Shown here: one piece after another, positions 21,956-38,630 of the stretch
Layout: each line of letters opens with the position of its first letter
How positions within the stretch are numbered: the first letter of the stretch is position 1
NCBI GenBank assembly: GCA_004335835.1
Contig: RWJK01000156.1
Location: forward strand, 37,064 to 101,063
DNA: 64,000 nt
Direction of reading: 5' to 3'
Source: Scenedesmus sp. ARA3
Taxonomy: Eukaryota > Chlorophyta > Chlorophyceae > Sphaeropleales > Scenedesmaceae
The notes under the pieces: generated by a model
The model's input: the letters and a program-made list of their open reading frames with translations, nothing else
The model's database searches: none
Told to the model about the DNA's origin: nothing
Position numbers and translations under genes: made by a program

Positions 21956-24503
21956 GCACACCATCAAGCGGCTGCGCAGCAAGCATATTGCAGAGGAAGG
22001 CAGCTCAGCGCGGCAGGCAGGGACTTGGGCACAAGGCCCCGGCCAATGCACTCTGCCGGGCTGTGCTGGTGAGCTGCTTACGCCGCTGGCCCGAGTCAGG
22101 AGTCTGTCAGCCTGCGCTGCACTCACCCTAGCAGGTCCACTGGATGGCAGCGGCATCACAACAGCAGCTGTGCAGCTGCCGCGTCATGTGGGCTGCTGTG
22201 AGACTTTGGCCGGGCCAGTTGTGCTAGCTGAGCGCTTGAGGTGGTGGTGAGGGGTCTCCAGTGCCTGCAGTTCGCGTGCTGCGCATCGGGGTCAGCTGCG
22301 GTGGCACCGGTTCAAGCAAGTCGCAAGCAGGCAGTGGTGCCGCTCATTTCGACTCAGAGGTTGCGTGCGGTGCAGGCTTGCGCGCTGCAGCTGCCACCTT
22401 TAATGGCAGTGGCACTGCTGGTCACAATGAAGCAGTGCTCCATCCGCTTTCCGCCGCAGTGGCACAGTTGATCGATGGGGCAACAGCTATGGCTTGATAT
22501 GGATATGACGGTGACGGCTGATCAGCTGTAGTCTGCAGTCAGACTGCCAGCCGCCCAAGTGCATGCTCAGCGGTGCTGCTTGGTTGCGCCAACTTGCTGG
22601 CCAACACTATCAAAATCTGCAGCATGCTAGCCGGCACGTTCAAGGACTTGCATCGCCGTGGCTGTTGTATGAGTAGTAAAGTTGTTACACACTCTTGCAG
22701 TTGCAGCACCAAATGGCATGCATTATGTCGCATATGCATGTGTTGGGAAAGCTGGCTGTGCTGCAGTCTTTCCAAAGCGTGCTGTAATTGCCACGCACAA
22801 GATGCTGCTGCTCATTGCCACTGGTGGCACCAACTGACAGCATTGCTGCTGCCTGGCTGCTACAGCTTGAGCAATGAGTGGTGCCAATATGGCGCAGCGT
22901 CTGCGGCGTAGTGCGACGTACGGCGCAAACACACTGTAACACTCACAAGCGTCAGCTGTCACGTAGCGCAGAAACCCATGCACGTGAATGAACCTCTTGA
23001 CAGAGCTCTGCTGGCAGCCTTTGCGCTAAAGGAGCACACCAATGGACTCCTTGCTGCTTATTCCGGCCGCCTCAGCTGCATTGCAGCAGCGTCACACACA
23101 ATGACACACCCATTCGTACCGTCACACAAAGCTGGCGCTTATCAAACAGCATGCTCAGCCGTAATGCGCTGCTAAAAATGCAACGCGCATCTGCAGGCGT
23201 ACTGTCTGCCGCAGTGCATGCCCGATGGGGCTCTAGCTGCTAACATATGCCCAGCCTGTCATTCAACGCACTCACCAACAGCATACACCAGACACATTGC
23301 ATCATGTGATGGTGCTTTGCATGCTGGGCAAGGACGCATCTCTGCAGGAGCGCCAGCAGGAACGCCAGCACGCAAGCCGCTACGTATCCTACTTGACATC
23401 AGCCATGCATGAAAAGCCAAACTCCACACGAGCACGGTCTGCTGATGTTGACGGAAGAGCTGTGCGTCCATCACATCAGCGAATTCACACGGAAGTGCAT
23501 GCAGGGACACCAGTTGGCCTCTCCCCACACCCCCGGGGCAACTGCTGATATCAACACACCCACATGCAACAGGAACATTACCCAAAAAAAAAACATTACC
23601 CTGAAGTCCCCACAACTCACACACAAGCAGCACTGCCCTGCCTCGCTCAGCACAGGGCCAGCCGTGCACAAACTGCACACACTAACCAGCGATGATTGCC
23701 TCTGCAGTCAGGTGCTGCTTTCTGCGGCCGTGGATGCGCTACAGACGTCAAGCTAGCGCCACATAAGCAGCTGGACACCTCAATGCTTGGTGCATTGGAG
23801 GACGCCACAAGCTGCGCACCAACCGGATCCACAGCCACCCGAAACATGAGCACAGACGTGACAACACATGTCTTTCGATCGCCTTGAGCTAGCATGCAGG
23901 GTGGGAGGCTGCTTGGCAGCGCGCACTGCCGTGTATGCACAGCAGCGGCAGCCCATAATCCTCAAGGGCACGAGTAGACCAACGCCAGGCCACACGCATC
24001 AACAACACAACAAAAGTGAACTGCCCAGCTTGGGAACCGCCACAACCCGGCTCGCCTGAATCCCCACAAAATGCTGATGCACAAAATTGAGAAGGGCGCT
24101 CGGCGACACCCGCGCTAGCACCGACCACGAAGGCAAGGCAACGGTCCATTAACATCAGCAATCACACGCACACGCGCACACACTGGAAATGAGAATAGGT
24201 ATGCTGCAGGGTCATGTGGGCTGTAGCCATGGCCAGGGGCTGCAGGCCTAAGTCAGGCGCACACAAAAGCACACAACGCACACAAGCACGCGTTGAGGCA
24301 ATCAGCAGCTACATGGCTAGCTGCCTCGTCTCGCGCTCAAACAAGTATATGTCACGGGCATGGACAGGGAATCGCTGCTCTCAAAAATAAGGCAGGCAGG
24401 CGGCAGCCAGGGAAAAACCGCCCGCTCTGCGCGCGCGGCAGCGCAGCACGCGGCAACGCCGCCAGCGCTGCTGCTGCTGCTGCTTGCGCTGCTAGCGCTG
24501 CTG
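21956..24503. other. Convergent intergenic region, no gene recognised
   Basis: The chaperone gene (+) and the bZIP gene (-) converge on this 2.5 kb. Short open frames are present on both strands, but none shows a recognisable domain, splice-consistent partner exon or codon pattern. It should contain the two 3' UTRs. Confidence 0.5.
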
Positions 24504-26771
24504 TTACTGCTGCAGCTCGTAGTCTGCTGCTGCCGGCACTGGCTGCTGTGCCTCAACAGCAGGCTCCACTGGGTGCCCCTCGCCAGTACCATGCTGCTTG
24601 CCGTTTGCCAGACCCTCCAGCCCAGCCTTCGCATCAGCACCAACTGCTGCTGCAGCTGCGGCTGCTGCTGTGGCCACATCAGCTGCGGCTGTAGCTGCAT
24701 CGCTTGTGCGCTGGCGCTTGCGAGAGGCCTCGTCAGCCTCATCATCTGCTGCGCCCTGCTCCCGCCTGTAGTAACCATTGCGCTCCTTGCGCTCCGTCAT
24801 CTGCACACACAAAAGCAGCGCCGCACACAAGCGTCAGCAAACAGACATGCAAGGCAGCACTTGCAACGTGACATGCATCGCGCAACTGTGCACAGCTGTG
24901 AAGCCCTCGGCTTAGAACATGCCGTCGCTCTTCACGCATACACGCTTTCAAGATGCACCGTGCGAGTGCACCACAGGCACCAGCAACAAGCTGTGGCCAG
25001 CTGACTGCTAGCTAACGCTATGCCACACCCTGCGCCCTCTCACCTCCTGCTGCCTCACAAGCACAAGCAAGCACCAGCACCAGCACAACCACGCCCGCTC
25101 ACCTCCTGCCGCAGGAAGCGTAGCTCGTCGCGCAGCCGCTCATTCTCCTCACGCAGCCGGCCATTCTCGTCCTCCAGCACCCTGCAGCGCCGCTCCGCTG
25201 CGTCTGCCAGCGCCTCCTTCTCCCTGCGGGCCTCAACCAGGTCCTCGATCTGCATCTCCAGGCTCTGCATGTGCTCCTGCTTGCGCTTGCGGCTGCGGCG
25301 CGCGCTCTCGCGGTTGGACAGCATCCTGCAAACGGCGGGACAGCAGAAAAGGAAGCAGAATTTGCAGGAAGGGAAAGATGTTGGACCAGCGCATGAGCAT
25401 GAGGGATATGGCGGGGGCGAGATGGTGGGTAGAAGTGGAGAGGCAGCAATTGTGAGGGGTGTGTGTGCTGAACAGTAGCAGACTGCGCTGCAAATGCAAG
25501 CATACTAGGTGAGGTGCCTGTGGAGCCTGCCAGAGGTGTCAACAGCAGGTTCAGTGTGGTTGCTGCGCTGCTGGTTGCTGCTGTTAACATGGAGTTTGCA
25601 GAGTTTTTTAAGCATGCAAAGCAAGTAATCAAGTTTACATTTTCAGCATGTAAGCGATGAGCTGAAGCTGTCGTCGAATCGGCATCCTGCTGTGCTGGGA
25701 GCCACGACACGCTTGGATTGAGCAGCTGTAGCAATGTGCGCACCTGCGCTGCCGCCGATTTTCCGACTTGTCTCCGCCCATCCCGCCCATTGAATCCCGC
25801 TCCATAGAGCTTGCCATGCGCAGGTGCCCGCCACCCCCTAGGTGCTGCAGCTGCAGGGCGGCAGCTGCTGCTGCTGCGGGGTTGACCATCAGCGCGGGGT
25901 TTGCTGCTGCGGCTGCTGCCAGGCCTGGCATGCCGCCTAGCGCTGATAAGGTGCTGGGGTCCACTGCTGCAGACAGCACTGCAGGGTCCACTGCTGGGCT
26001 TGCCATAGACAGCACAGGCATGGGCGCAGACAGCGCTGGCATCTGTGTAGACGCTGGTGGTGCCAGTACGGCTGTGTAAGCAGCACAGGGATAGGCAGCG
26101 AGGCAGATGGCACACGAGTATGCTGAGTAGGCGTTCCTTCATCGGGCAGGTGAGCGTGCTGTCCTAGCTGGCAGCGAAACGCATGCGTGACAGATACGGC
26201 AGCACATCCTTCGAGCTCTGCTGCTCGTCAAGAGCTGCAATTAATCTCAGACTACCACTGGTTTGCGCCAATTGCCCGCCTCACCTCCGGATGCCTCTGC
26301 CTTTGCGATGCCGGGCTGGGACAAGCCCTGGCTCAGCTGGTTTTGAATCACCAGCTGCCGGAGCACATCAAGAGAAGGAACTCTCGGCATGCCCCCAGTC
26401 CCTTGGCCTGCCTCGGAGAGGCCTGCAGACAGGTTTGCAGCTGCTGCACCTCCCCCACTGCCACTTGCTGAGAGCAGCTGCTGAGCCTGCTGCAGCTGGT
26501 TGGGCTCGAATTGCTGATTTGCTGCTAAGTTTGTAGCGCTGGGGATGCGCTTGAGAAACTCTTGAAATGCAGCCTGTGGGGAGAGGGCGTGGCACACCGC
26601 AAGCGTCAGCAGCTGGGTGGTGCAGCTGCGGCTGGGGTCTTGTTCCAGACGAATCAAGCTCACCTCACTGTCGGTGCGTCCAAAAGCACCGGCACCCGCC
26701 TGGCCAAGGCGGAAAATGCCCCCAACCAGGTCATCTACACTGAACGATCTGTTCATGCTCTCTGACGCCAT
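24504..26771 (-). CDS. bZIP transcription factor
   Basis: Minus-strand exons in order: 26771-26664, 26573-26285, 26071-25744, 25325-25103 and 24800-24504. They give 414 residues, all phases closing. The N-terminal 36 residues (MASESMNRSFSVDDLVGGIF) resemble the conserved Ser-rich opening of plant bZIPs. A Gln/Ala-rich, probably activating middle region follows. The basic region SNRESARRSRKRKQ (about 245-258) keeps the N-x7-R signature, and a long Leu/Glu-rich zipper runs to about residue 315. The zipper exon ends exactly at the splice before MTERKERNGYYRREQ. The C-terminus is Ala-rich with an RKRQR patch. It should bind ACGT-type sites as a dimer in the nucleus. No ghost exon edges were seen in this gene. 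Confidence 0.94.
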
Positions 26772-27220
26772 TCTTGTTGATGTGTCGCCTTTTATAAGTC
26801 GCTAGTGATTGCAAGTGGCAGCACACAACAACTGAGACGACAGTGGTGGTGGGCTGCTGCCCAAAAATGGTAGGCGTGACGCAGTACTGAATGATTTCGA
26901 AAGCAGTTGAAACGAAGCAACGCAAAGGCAGTGCAAGTATTCCCCGTGTTTGGCGCCACAACAGTAATGGGTTGCCGACTCAGCACCTGGGTTGTGTCAC
27001 TATTCTACAACCCCAGAACCGAGCAGCCTTCCATCCGTTTTGCGCCCAAAGACGCCTCACAAGTGCGATTTACTCGCAGCATACCATGAGCTATCCTTGG
27101 TGGCGCAGCTGGCCCTGCTGTTGGCATGCAATACTCATGCGCCACCTGGCACCACTGCACTACCACTGGTGGTGGTGGCACCCCAGCACCTGGGCTGTCC
27201 ACCACCCACCTTCGTGCTGT

Positions 27221-27240
27221 TTAAGGTTAAGGTTAAGGTT
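27221..27240. repeat. (TTAAGG)3 short tandem repeat
   Basis: Three perfect TTAAGG hexamers followed by TT. It is not the TTTTAGGG or TTTAGGG algal telomere unit. Confidence 0.9.
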
Positions 27241-27392
27241 CACTGCATGATTGTATAGCTAGTCAGCGATGTATTGGATTTACTAATGGTTGTACTTGTG
27301 CTGTTCTGCTGTAGTAGACGCCGTTCTCAGCCACGCCTACACCCACTGCGCACTGCTTGCTGAGCCTCTGTGCACAGCCTCTCGCCCTCCCC

Positions 27393-27407
27393 NNNNNNNN
27401 NNNNNNN
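27393..27407. other. Assembly gap (15 N)
   Basis: Fifteen undetermined bases flanked by C-rich sequence, probably a homopolymer or scaffold join. The true length is unknown. Confidence 0.99.
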
Positions 27408-27581
27408 CCCCCCCATGTCTTTATTTTATCCAGAACTTTTGAACTTCAACCTACATACTTCAGCCAGAGGCAAACTGCCATTCCCCTGGTGTGCAGAAGT
27501 GACTGCCTAGAGAGGAAGAAGACTTGCAAATCGCACGCGGTGCATACTCGGGGGCTCAGCGCATCAGAACTTGCAGCACTG

Positions 27582-27586
27582 TTACA
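27582..27586 (-). promoter_or_regulatory. Candidate TGTAA polyadenylation signal of RPL11
   Basis: TGTAA on the minus strand, 100 nt downstream of the RPL11 stop. Confidence 0.5.
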
Positions 27587-27685
27587 CAAAGGCTATGCCA
27601 GCTGCGCCTGCAGCTGCTGTTTGCGCGGGCGCCTCCCAGTGCTGCTGCTCCCGCTCAGGCTGGGGTTGAGCTCGCCGCCTAGGGC

Positions 27686-31039
<3,354 letters not shown>

Positions 31040-32332
31040 GGTGCCCGTCTCTTGAGGTTATCCACAGGCCAGGCAAAACACGGAAAGAGGGCCTTCCAGT
31101 GCGCCTGCCACAGCTACATGCTGCTCAAAAGTGGCACTGCTAAAACCTCGAGGTGGCTGGACTTCTGCTGCAGCGTCGCCTATCAAAGCCCTCTGCGCTG
31201 CTATTTTGGCTGACCAACTACGTGTTGGCATTCAAATCGAGTGCGCAGTTGCAGCGTTCGCATGCCTGTATGCTGCTGCACAGCAGCAGCTTGCTGGTAC
31301 TCTTGGCGTGTTGCTGCCACTGCAAGTGTTGGGGTGTCACCTGCCATTTCAGTGAAACCGCGCTGCAAATTATATGACGATTGCAAACGCGTGCTACCGC
31401 ATTTGCAAACTCTCTTGCAACAGTAGCTTGTGAGCAGCAGCAGAGCTGGTGTCAGCTGGCACCACATTTTCAGGCCAAGCATGCATCACCAACCCCGCTT
31501 TGCCTGTGTCTTCCCACCGCACACAGAATCAGAATTGAATACTTTACAACTCATGCTCAACACCATCGCAAAGCAGGGACGTGTTCTGTGAGAACACCGA
31601 CCGTAACCTGCACTGTCCCCAACATCAGAGCTGCAGGACGGCATGACGAACGCCAACAAACTATGGCCTCTGTACGTGTGCCATTGCCTGCAGTGCTGTT
31701 GTCAGACCACTGCCTGGCCGAGTCTAAAACAAACTTGCTACGCCTGCACCCAACTGCTCACCCCTGCCCTGACTTTGAATGCACCCAGCTGCATTCAAAA
31801 TAGCCCCGTGTACACCCACCCTGCCAAAGACACTGCTGCCTAAGAGTGATAAGCCCTGGCCAGTGACAGCTGCTGACAAATAGCAGCGCCACAAACCATA
31901 TGTAGAACAGCCAGCCGAACCGGCTGCACCAAGCCATGGCAGCGCAACAGCACCACGACACGCAGAACACTGTTTTCATCTGCTGCAACAACCTGGCAAA
32001 CTGGCCAGAAGCGTCCGGCTGCAAAGGCAGCTGTCCACCTTTCAAGGCATGCTGCCACCTCTGCCTGCAACGGTGATACTGTCATGGCTGCTGCTGGGCT
32101 GGCTGTTGCTTGTTGTCAAGGTTCAGGCTACTGGCCAGCTCCAGTGCACTGCATGATCAGCTGCAGCGCACCACCACTGCCATACTGCCCGTGCCACTGC
32201 TCCGCTCCATGCAGCACTAGGCTGCTTCTGCCCTGCGCACTTGCAGGAAAGCTGCATCCACAGCTGCCCAGCATGCTGCAACTGCCGCGTATGGAGGCCA
32301 AGCTGACCTGTTGCTGCTGCTGCTGCTGCTGC
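31040..32332. other. RPL11 promoter region and 3' UTR of upstream minus-strand gene
   Basis: About 1.3 kb between two minus-strand genes. No exon was recognised. The part next to 31040 should hold the RPL11 promoter. Confidence 0.5.
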
Positions 32333-33028
32333 TCAGTGAGCTGCTGCTGGCTTTGCCTCCTCTGCTGCTGCTGGTGCTGCCTCCTTCTTCTTGCCTCCAA
32401 AGGCAGCGTAGAACACGACGCCCCAAAAGGCCACGCCAAACCACGCCAGCTGCACATGCCACACGGCAGCACGCATCACAAGCAAGTGAGACAAGCACCA
32501 CAGCAGCGCGCAAGCAGCACTACAATACAGCTGCAGCAGCATATGCTCGCTAAGCTGCAGCTGCGAGGCCTCGCTGGGGACATAACTAACAGATAATGGT
32601 TTGTGCTGCCCCTGCTGAGAGCTGCGGCTGCATGTGCTGCATCTCAACAGGTAACACAGCAACCTCAAGCAGACTGCTGCATTCGTTGCATCTGCTAGAC
32701 GACTACATTCATTGATAGCTGAAGGTGCTGGTCCAGAACTGGTGCCGATTGAATGTGCTGAAAGCAGCAGCAGCAGCTGTGCACACCTGGTGCTTGTGCC
32801 ATGAGTCTGGGTTGGTGGGGTTGTCCCACCAGTTCACGTACATGGAGTCATCCTCATCTGCGGCAACGAAATGTGATTGTCACCTGTGCATAAGCCCCTA
32901 CGCTGTTTGGCTGCACACAGGGAACAGCACCCACCTCCACCAGCCATGCCACGCTTTTGCTGGAAAACTGTGGCTTGGCGGGGCACAGCGGCCACCGCCC
33001 TAAGCTTAGGAGCCATAGTTCTAAGCAT
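32333..33028 (-). CDS. Small single-helix protein, probably mitochondrial
   Basis: Minus-strand exons 33028-32935, 32857-32787 and 32449-32333 give 93 residues with phases closing. The N-terminus MLRTMAPKLRAVAAVPRQ is basic and lacks acidic residues, as in a mitochondrial presequence. The middle is acidic and aromatic (DEDDSMYVNWWDNPTNPDSW). One transmembrane helix follows (LAWFGVAFWGVVFYAAF), then a Lys/Ala/Glu tail. Size and layout resemble accessory subunits of respiratory complexes such as complex I, but I do not recognise a specific family. It is head-to-head with G6PD, 390 bp apart. Confidence 0.66.
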
Positions 33029-33418
33029 TTTGAAGTGCTGCTGCCACTCTAGCGAACTATAGGCCGAGATCTGGGCCGAAGAGTTGCTTCAAGCGATCTG
33101 TCGACCCTTGACAGCCTATGTTCAGCAAGTAATATGGAGAGACAGCAATTAGTATGTTGTTGAATGGAAAGGGAGCAACAGTAAGGTGCGTGGTTAGGGT
33201 CTGTGTTGCTTCAGTAGCGGGTTCTGCGTGAATCCTGGACGGTGCGTACGGTACCCGTAAGCGCGAGATCGTTGCGTTACTTGTTTATCAACGTTGACAC
33301 GACCTTTGCCGCACTCCTACGCAGTGCACACGTGGTGTCGGAGCTGCTGCCCAACCACCAGAACAGCAAGCGAGCACTGCCAACACAAGCCGCAGCAGCT
33401 GACTGCATATCCTGCAGC
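33029..33418. promoter_or_regulatory. Shared divergent promoter region
   Basis: Only 390 bp separate the start codons of the small mitochondrial protein (-) and G6PD (+), so both promoters must lie here or overlap the transcription units. No TATA box stands out. Confidence 0.5.
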
Positions 33419-36400
33419 ATGGCAGAAGGCACTCCCAAAAAGTCTTACAACAGACTGCAGAGCATGGCAAGCTTGAGGGACGATTGGGACTGCAAGATAC
33501 CACCAGATATCACCCTGAGCATCGTGGTGCTGGGCGCCAGTGGTGACCTTGCTAAGAAGAAGACGTTCCCGGCTCTGTTTGCGCTGTACAAGCAAGGGTG
33601 AGTGCTTGTTGAGCAGGCAAGGCAGCTGTATGCTGAAGCAGCTGGTTGCATTGGGTGGCTGGTGCAGTGTGACTTCCTGGCATGCAGGCTGGTTGATGAT
33701 GTGTACTGCAGCGATCGGCCTGCAGGACTGCCATGATGCTGCATGTATACAGCTCCTATTACATAATGCACTTGCCCAGCACCCTCGGTGCTGCTGTCAT
33801 TGCAACACACCCCATAATGCATGCAGTGCACTGTTTCAAACCCTTGTTGTGCTTTGGGTTGCAGCATGATCCCAGTCCTAGCTGAAACCCCATGCCAAAC
33901 AGTGCAGCCAGTGTAGCATAATAACACTGATCAATCAACGTCATGTTGACATGTGTGCTTATCGTACTGCTGCACATACTCCACTGCTGCGCTGCATGCA
34001 GCTTCCTGCCGCGCGCTACTCAGATCATCGGCTATGCACGCACAGCACTGACAGCAGAGGCGCTGCATGAGAGGCTGCGGCAATACCTGAAAGGAGAGGA
34101 GGAGGAAATAGCCAGGTTCCTGAAGCTGTGCTTCTACGTGCAGGGCGAGGTGAGTGCGCAGTGCACCGAGGCAGTAGGTGTGTTGTACCGTGTCCCATGG
34201 AGGGAGCGCAATGCAGCTGCAGCTGTTGATGCAGGAGGCTGCAGCTATGCTTCTACTTGCACGTCGACGTTAGTGCAAAGCACAGTGTACTGAGGTGTTT
34301 TGTGTGATGTTGTGTCCCACAGAGGCAGGGGAATGCAGCTGTGGCTATTGATGCAGCAGGTGTTGCTGCAGCTGGTAAAGCAGGCGCTCCCTGCGGCGTT
34401 GTGCACGTTCACTCTGCATGCAGCAGCGGCAGCAGCAGCAGTGTCCAGTCCTGCTCCCCCCTGCAATGCACTCACACCGCAAATCCACCGCCCGCTAGCT
34501 GCTGAAAGACTATATCCAGTGTCACTACTTGCCCCTGCTTCAACCTTGATCCCTCTGACCCATCTTTGTTCTGTGACGCTGCGCTGCATGACGCTTTTTG
34601 ACCACACTGCTTTCAACCCCACATTCAGTACGTGCCTGATGCGCCCGGCTACCGTGAGCTGGCCCGCCATGTGGAGGAGTGGGAGGCGCAGCCAGCCAGC
34701 CCAGCAGGCCGCCTGTTCTACCTGGCGCTGCCGCCATACGTGTACCCAGAGGTGGGCCGTGACAGCTGCGAGTCGATCACAGTGTTGCTTACAGTGTTGC
34801 TTACAGTGTTGCTTACAGTGCTGTTCATAGTGAAAGTTATAGTGCTGTTCACAGTATGCCGCCATACGTGTACCCAGAGGTGGGACAGCAGCTGCAATGA
34901 GGCTCCGTGTGTTCACAGCTGTATTCACAGTGGTGTTCATAGTGCTATTCACAGTGCTTTGTTGAATGTGTCGCCATGTGTGTACCCTGAGGTGGGCCGT
35001 TACAGCTGCGGGGCTGTGTGTGTTCACAGCTGTGTTTGCAGTGCTGTTCATAGTGCTGTTCAAAATGTGTTGTCTGTGTGAGGCAAGCTGCCGCGGCTGC
35101 TGTAGCTTATCACCAGCTGCTGGCGACCAGGCCCCTGCCTGACGAAAAAGAGTACGGTGTGGTGGTTGTGACGTGCAATCAGCAGTGCATTGCATCTATG
35201 GCTGCAGCTGCGCGCTAGGGTGCAAGCGGACAAATAGAGGGCGTGGAGCCCTGGGGCGCCGCCCCTGGCCACACACGCGTTCTCCAGCCTCAACTTACCC
35301 ATGAGCTGCAGAGCTGCCTGGGTAGTCACTCACTCACTCACTCGGCTGCAGCGTCAGCGGCAAGTGACAACGGCATTACAAGCACGGCGCCCACAGAGCT
35401 ATCACAAGCGCCGCCACACACTCGACCCACTGCCGGCCCCACCTGCCTGCCCCCACCCAACCCAAACGCTGACACTCTAAACACCATAACCACTACTGCA
35501 CACTCGCAACATGCACCACGCTGCAGGTGTGCCAGGGCTTGTCGCGCGAGTGCAGCGACCTGGGCCCCTCGCGCAACGCGGCCAGCTGGGTGCGTGCCAT
35601 TGTTGAGAAGCCCTTTGGCAACGACCTGGAGAGCAGCGAGGCGCTGTGTGAGCAGCTGGGCGCGCTGTTCCCGGAGAACCAGCTGTACCGCATCGACCAC
35701 TACCTGGGCAAGGAGCTGAGCCAGGTGCGGCAGCTTGGCGGGGATATGTTGCTGTTGTTACTGTTGCGCTGTTGTTGGTGTGTTGTTGACAGAGGTATTG
35801 CCGTCAATTGTTGTGTTATTTGCTGTTGTGCTGTTGTGTCGCTGTTGATATGTGTGATGTGTGATGTGTGTTGCGGCATTGGTTTGGCTGTGCTGCTGCA
35901 GCTGACCACTTCCTGGGCAAGGAGCTGAGCCAGGTGCGGCAGACGGCGGGATGGGGTATGTGTCACCCGTTGCAGTGTGATGTGGCAGTTGGGTTGTGAA
36001 GTATGTCACTGGCGCTGCTCATTGCTACTCGCAGCAGGAAGGGGCAACGAAACGCCTCCCGTCAATCTGTGTATGTATGTACAGACGCGATAATCCCCGC
36101 AAGGACAAGATGGGCAGTCAGCTGCTGCGGCTGTTAAATGGCGCGGCCGCAGCTGTTTGAGTGCAAGCCGACTGCAATAGTTGCGCGCTGTGACGTATCC
36201 CTTGCGCATTGCATCACATCCCACACTCCAGCAAGCTCCGCGCAAACCCTGCATCATGGCACTGTCTTGAGCACCCTGGCTCACCATGCTGCTGTGTGCC
36301 TGCTTTGTTGCTCTTTGTCAACAGAACCTGCTGGTCATGCGCTGGGCCAACCCCATCTTTGGCGCCTGGTGGAACAGGCACTACGTGAACAACGTACAGA

Positions 36401-38599
36401 TCAGCTTCAAGGAGGACTTTGGCACACAGGTGCAGCACGTTAAAACAGTTACAACTTGTTACATCTTGCTATTTTACAAGCAGACGCTGTCCTCGGCTGC
36501 AGTCACGCTGCACAGGAAACTGAGCAGTCAGTGATTCCACAGTAGAGAATGCAGGAGTTGTGCCTGCATTGTGGTTGCCTTGTAGCTGCAGTGGTGGATG
36601 CTGAGTTATGGACCGTGTGGTGCTTGCTGCTGCTGCTGCTGCTGTTGCCAGGGGCGTGGCGGCTACTTTGACAGTTACGGCATCATCAGGGACGTCATCC
36701 AGAACCACCTCACACAGGTGCGGGGGCGGTAGACTCAGTGCTGGGTGTCGCTGACTTTGACGGCGCGGCTCGTGCGTGGCGTGTGCGTGTAACCTCTGCC
36801 GTGTTACGCACTGCACTGCTGCCTGCTGTGCTGCGCAGCTGCTTGCTCTAATCGCCATGGAGTGCGTCGAGTGCCATGCTTTACAACTGCATTGCGGCCT
36901 GCTTGTCTGTGGCCTACTTGTCTCTGGCTGTGCTGCGCAGCTGCTGGCGCTGATCGCCATGGAGCGCCCCAATTGCCATGCTTCACAACTGCGTTCCTGC
37001 CTGCTTGTTTGCTGCCTGCTTGTGTGCATGCTGTGCTGCGCAGCTGCTGGCGCTGATCGCCATGGAGTGCCCCGTGAGCAACCACCCCGACGACATCCGC
37101 GACGAGAAGGGCAAGGTGCTGCGCTGCATCGCGCCGCTCAACCTGCAGGACGTGGTGCTGGGACAGTACGTGGCAGGTGGGCAACACACTGTTGCAGATG
37201 AGTGCGCCTATGTTTGGTGCTGTGCTTAGTGCAATTTGAGCACATTCTGTGTTGCGTTGCTACGCTGGGGCTGCAGGACATGGTGTTGGGGCAGTAAGTG
37301 GCAGGTGCAAATCTGGCTGGGTTGTTTGTATGTATTGCCTGTGTGTCCATGTTGGTGCTGCGCTGCATTGCGCCACTCAACCTGCAGGACGTGGTGCTGG
37401 GCCAGTACGTGGCAGGTGGGTGACTTTATGAAAGCTGAGGCCTTGTGAACATGCGGGTCTACGTTCTAATGCACATGGTGTTGTGTACAGGTGCCAGGCA
37501 TTGGTCAGTTGGGATATGTGGAGGGCCTGACAAACACGTATGCCGCCTGCTGTTGCACACCTGCCTGTTGCACTGCTAACGGCAGGCGTTGGGCAGCCAG
37601 ACTACCTAGGACACTGGCGCTGTCCCATCACAACCATGCCCCTGCTGCTGCCGCAATTCCTGCTCCACCCCTTTCTGTTATGAATTGCAGGCAACGACCA
37701 GCCGGGCTACCTGGAAGACCCCACAGTCCCCGAGGGCTCCTGCCATCATCTGACACCATATCACACCTCTACATTTGCTGCCGCCGCACTTCCTAAGTTG
37801 AATATTGTTTCCTAACTATTCAAACCGCAGGCAATGACCAGCCGGGCTATCTGGAAGACCCCACAGTCCCCGAGGGCTCCCGCCGTCATCTGACACCCTA
37901 TTATACCTGTACGCCTGCTGCTGCTGCACTTCACATCCAAAACAATTTCCCCTACTATTTCAACCGCAGGCAACGACCAGCCAGGCTACCTGGAGGACCC
38001 CACAGTCCCAGAGGGCTCCCGCGCCCCCACCTACGCCGCCTGCCGCCTGGCCATCAACAACGAGCGCTGGGCGGGTGTGCCCTTCGTGCTGCGCGCGGGC
38101 AAAGCGCTGAATGAGCGCAGCGTGGTGGTGCGCATGCAGCTGCATGAGAACCCCGTGCCGCTGTTTGGGCCGCACGGCACGCACCAGAATATGCGCAACG
38201 AGTTTGTGATGCGGCTGCAGCCTGGTGAGCAGCAGGCAGGGTTCATGATCAGCGAAGGGCGCCGTGTGAAAGCCTTGCATTTCACCGGGTCCGTAAAGTC
38301 ATGAAGCGAGTAATGTTGGTGCGGTGCAAGTAGCTGATGCGGATAGAACTCTGGTTGTAGCAGCTGGATTGCAATCACTGCTGTTGCCATGGCGTTTGGC
38401 TGCTGCGACAGGCCACGGGTGCTTGTCGAGTTCCACTGCCGCTGGCTGCCTACAACCGTGCAGTCGACAATGAAGCTCAACGTGCTGCTGCCCCCACTGC
38501 GGCTGCTGCTGCCGCCACCAGGCGAGGCCATCTATGCCATTATGGTGGTCAAGAAGCCTGGGCTGGAGATGGACACCTACTGACTTGCTGCTGCTGTCT

Positions 38600-38630
<31 letters not shown>

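Larger units (their letters stand above)
26772..27685. other. bZIP promoter region and RPL11 3' UTR, with assembly gap
   Basis: Upstream of the bZIP start and downstream of the RPL11 stop, no exon was recognised. It contains a short TTAAGG triple repeat (27221-27240) and the N run at 27393-27407. Confidence 0.5.

Noticed and set aside
25099..26142. 347-codon minus-strand open frame over the bZIP gene
   Set aside because: It runs through introns in the wrong frame; the spliced model gives a complete conserved bZIP.
27221..27240. TTAAGG repeats considered as an interstitial telomere
   Set aside because: Only three units, and the unit differs from known green-algal telomere repeats.
33242..33418. 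N-terminal extension of G6PD that might be a transit peptide
   Set aside because: The open frame has no ATG before 33419; it would need a GTG start.
34245..35195. 316-codon minus-strand open frame
   Set aside because: It is antisense to G6PD exon 3 and intron 3; its VNT/NST-rich content comes from the ghost-repeat spacers.
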